Positions 11,718-13,450 of a stretch of 13,450 nucleotides of DNA are shown one piece after another. The notes beneath the pieces are model-generated. The model was given only the letters and a program-made list of their open reading frames with translations, had not been told where the DNA came from and ran no database searches. Position 1 is the stretch's first letter; each line of letters opens with the position of its first letter. The stretch is from Dehalococcoidales bacterium (GTDB taxonomy: Bacteria; Chloroflexota; Dehalococcoidia; Dehalococcoidales; Fen-1064), in assembly GCA_016929875.1 (NCBI GenBank), contig JAFGHZ010000049.1, positions 1-13,450 on the forward strand, given 5' to 3'. Made by a program: the position numbers and the translations under genes.

Positions 11718-13450
11718 TTTCCGTTCTCCTTTTGGTTTGCCCCAGTTCCACGGAAACTGCCTGCAGTTGATTATTAAGTTCTATTCCTTCTTGCTTTAGC
11801 CTTTCGATATCGGCACCCTTGCCTTCTGATTCGCGGACGATATTAAATATTTCTTCCCTGATTACTTGCTGGTTCTGCAGAAAATCCTTTTTCAGTCGAA
11901 GGGCATAGTCGTGATATCGGTCGGTAATGCGGTTCTGAGGCTGTTGTCGGGCTAATAATCCATCCAGTTTTTCCCGGAAGGCGGGATCTAATTTCTCCTT
12001 TAACGATATTAAATCGTCTGTTTCCAACCAGACTTTGTATATTTCGCGATTTTCGCTGTTCTGAAAATAATCGGGCGATAAACCCTCATCATGGTTTTTC
12101 AGTTCCGGATATTGTAGCAATAAAGCGAGGCAATATTCTTCCCGGGGATTGGATATCGTTGTTTGTAATAGCAACGAAGGGGCAGCGGTCCCGGCGCCTC
12201 GCTTCTGTTGTTTCGGTTTAAGGTACCCCTTGAGTACACCTTCCAATGTATTATAGCTGATGCCAGTCAATTTTGATATCTTTGTCAGATAGTGGTCGCG
12301 GCGTATGCTATCGCCTACTTTAGCGATGATGGCCAGGAGATTATTAGCTGCCTGCGATTTGGCACTGGCGGTGCTCATATCCTGTCGAGATACTGTCATA
12401 TCGATGGTGTAGTCGATTACCGGGACGGCTTTTTTCACTAAATCCTGCCATAACTCCGGATTTTCCTTGATGACCTCATCGGGGTCTTTCCCCGCCGGCA
12501 GGATAATGATTTTCACTTCCGTGTTCAGGCTGTTCTCGTACTCTACACAGCGCAGCATCGCTTCTTCCCCGGCGGCATCGGCATCCAGCGCCAGGGCAAT
12601 ATTCTTGGTCATCTTTTTCAAAATGTTAACATGCTTTTCCGTGATGGCCGTACCCATCGATGCTACCACATTCTCGAATCCGTACTGATGGGCGACAATC
12701 ACATCCATATAGCCTTCGACAACTATGGCCATGTCCTGACGCCGGATAATCTGGCTCGCCGTATCGATACCGTAAATTGTGCCGCTCTTATCGAAAATCG
12801 CTGTCTGCGGTGAATTCATATATTTAGGGAGAGAATCGTCGAGCACTCTGCCGGAAAAGCCGGTGGTACGTCCACGGGCATCGCGGATGGGGAATATCAG
12901 GCGATTACGGAAACGGTCGTAGGTTTTGCCCTCCTCCGTTTTCAGTATCATTCCCGCTGCCAGCGACTCGGCTTCGCTGTAGCCTTTTTCCAGCAAATAT
13001 AATTTCAATGTTTCCCAGGCGTTCGGGCTGAAGCCGAGTTGAAAATCGGTAATCGACTTCAGGTTTAATCCCCGCTCGATGAAGTAATTTTTCGCTTTTT
13101 CTCCGGCGGGGGAATTGAGCAGGAGGTTATGATAATATTGGGCCGCCGCTTCGTTCAATTGAAATAAGCTGTCTTTTTCGTCTTTAGCAGGCCCCCGCTC
13201 GATTTCGGAAGGGAGACGGATGCCGACTTTATCTGCCAGGAGACGCAAGGCCTCGCCGAAATCCAACCCTTCCTTTTTCATCACGAAAGAGAAAACATCT
13301 CCGCCGGTACTGCAGGCACCGAAACAGTGCCAGGATTGCCTTTCGGGAAAAACAAAGAAAGAAGGGGTCTTTTCATTGTGAAACGGGCATAAAGCCTTGA
13401 AGTTACGGCCGGCTTTAGTCAGTTTGACGTATTGCCCGATAACTTCGACA
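11695..13450 (-). CDS. dnaG: DNA primase (5' end outside window)
   Basis: The minus frame stays open from the stop at 11695-11697 to the window edge, giving 585 codons; only about 20 N-terminal residues are missing. DnaG makes RNA primers at the replication fork and binds the replicative helicase. The zinc domain reads CPFHNEKTPSFFVFP then WHCFGACSTGGDVFSF, with ligands at codons 13387 (C), 13378 (H), 13324 (C) and 13312 (C). The catalytic TOPRIM core has VVEGYMDV (glutamate codon 12715-12717) and LDADAAGEEA (aspartates 12583-12585 and 12577-12579). The C-terminal part (below about 12170) resembles the helicase-binding domain. A start at GTG 13284 would delete the zinc domain and is wrong. 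dnaG followed by rpoD is the classic macromolecular-synthesis operon order; the 23-base overlap suggests coupled translation. Confidence 0.95.
   Translation of the reverse strand, partial: VEVIGQYVKLTKAGRNFKALCPFHNEKTPSFFVFPERQSWHCFGACSTGGDVFSFVMKKEGLDFGEALRLLADKVGIRLPSEIERGPAKDEKDSLFQLNEAAAQYYHNLLLNSPAGEKAKNYFIERGLNLKSITDFQLGFSPNAWETLKLYLLEKGYSEAESLAAGMILKTEEGKTYDRFRNRLIFPIRDARGRTTGFSGRVLDDSLPKYMNSPQTAIFDKSGTIYGIDTASQIIRRQDMAIVVEGYMDVIVAHQYGFENVVASMGTAITEKHVNILKKMTKNIALALDADAAGEEAMLRCVEYENSLNTEVKIIILPAGKDPDEVIKENPELWQDLVKKAVPVIDYTIDMTVSRQDMSTASAKSQAANNLLAIIAKVGDSIRRDHYLTKISKLTGISYNTLEGVLKGYLKPKQQKRGAGTAAPSLLLQTTISNPREEYCLALLLQYPELKNHDEGLSPDYFQNSENREIYKVWLETDDLISLKEKLDPAFREKLDGLLARQQPQNRITDRYHDYALRLKKDFLQNQQVIREEIFNIVRESEGKGADIERLKQEGIELNNQLQAVSVELGQTKRRTENGNRRNV

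Noticed and set aside
13279..13284. dnaG start at GTG 13284 or ATG 13281
   Set aside because: The frame continues upstream through a complete primase zinc domain to the window edge, so the gene simply runs off the window.
1..13450. CRISPR array, insertion sequence or prophage
   Set aside because: No regularly spaced repeats, transposase, integrase or phage structural gene was found on either strand.

Overview
The window reads as chromosomal DNA of a free-living, probably anaerobic bacterium with roughly balanced base composition. Gene content (dnaG-rpoD primase/primary sigma operon, a Rad50-type SbcC, an aldo/keto reductase carrying two 4Fe-4S motifs, a flavoredoxin-like protein, a YruB-type glutaredoxin beside a thioredoxin-reductase-like flavoprotein) together with the sequence style suggests the Chloroflexota, perhaps class Dehalococcoidia. 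That assignment is inference from recognised protein styles and was not tested by a search.

Layout, left to right: (1) 1-141, the last 46 codons of an MFS transporter (+). (2) 216-292, tRNA-Arg(CCU) with encoded CCA (+). (3) 430-1014, a hicA-hicB toxin-antitoxin pair (+) whose promoter contains a perfect inverted repeat exactly between -35 and -10. (4) 1039-2181, aldo/keto reductase with C-terminal ferredoxin domain (-), divergent from (5) 2417-4840, a copper-exporting P1B ATPase followed by a 49-residue YHS-domain protein (+). (6) 4853-6038, a thiol-redox pair transcribed glutaredoxin then thioredoxin-reductase-like protein (-), with a recognisable promoter and a CRP/FNR-like palindrome about 60 bp upstream of the predicted start point. 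(7) 6175-8748, sbcC (-), whose promoter shares its -35 with the divergent promoter of (8) 8888-9933, a PPC/DUF296 protein and a flavin-reductase-family protein (+). (9) 9934-10289, a non-coding stretch with a strong terminator and several palindromic repeats. (10) 10290-13450, rpoD and the 3' 585 codons of dnaG (-), overlapping by 23 bases.

Functionally these are housekeeping modules (replication priming, primary sigma factor, recombination/repair, tRNA) interleaved with stress and redox modules (copper export, thiol-disulphide reduction, flavin/iron-sulphur oxidoreductases) and one addiction-type module next to a tRNA gene. I saw no phage, transposon, CRISPR array or clearly unprecedented multi-gene system. 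The most interesting signals are regulatory: the hicAB operator inside the promoter spacer, the palindrome upstream of the glutaredoxin promoter, the shared -35 between sbcC and the PPC gene, and a 10-bp inverted repeat covering the PPC gene's -10. The split thioredoxin-reductase/glutaredoxin pair lacking the usual NADPH motif is the best protein-level lead.
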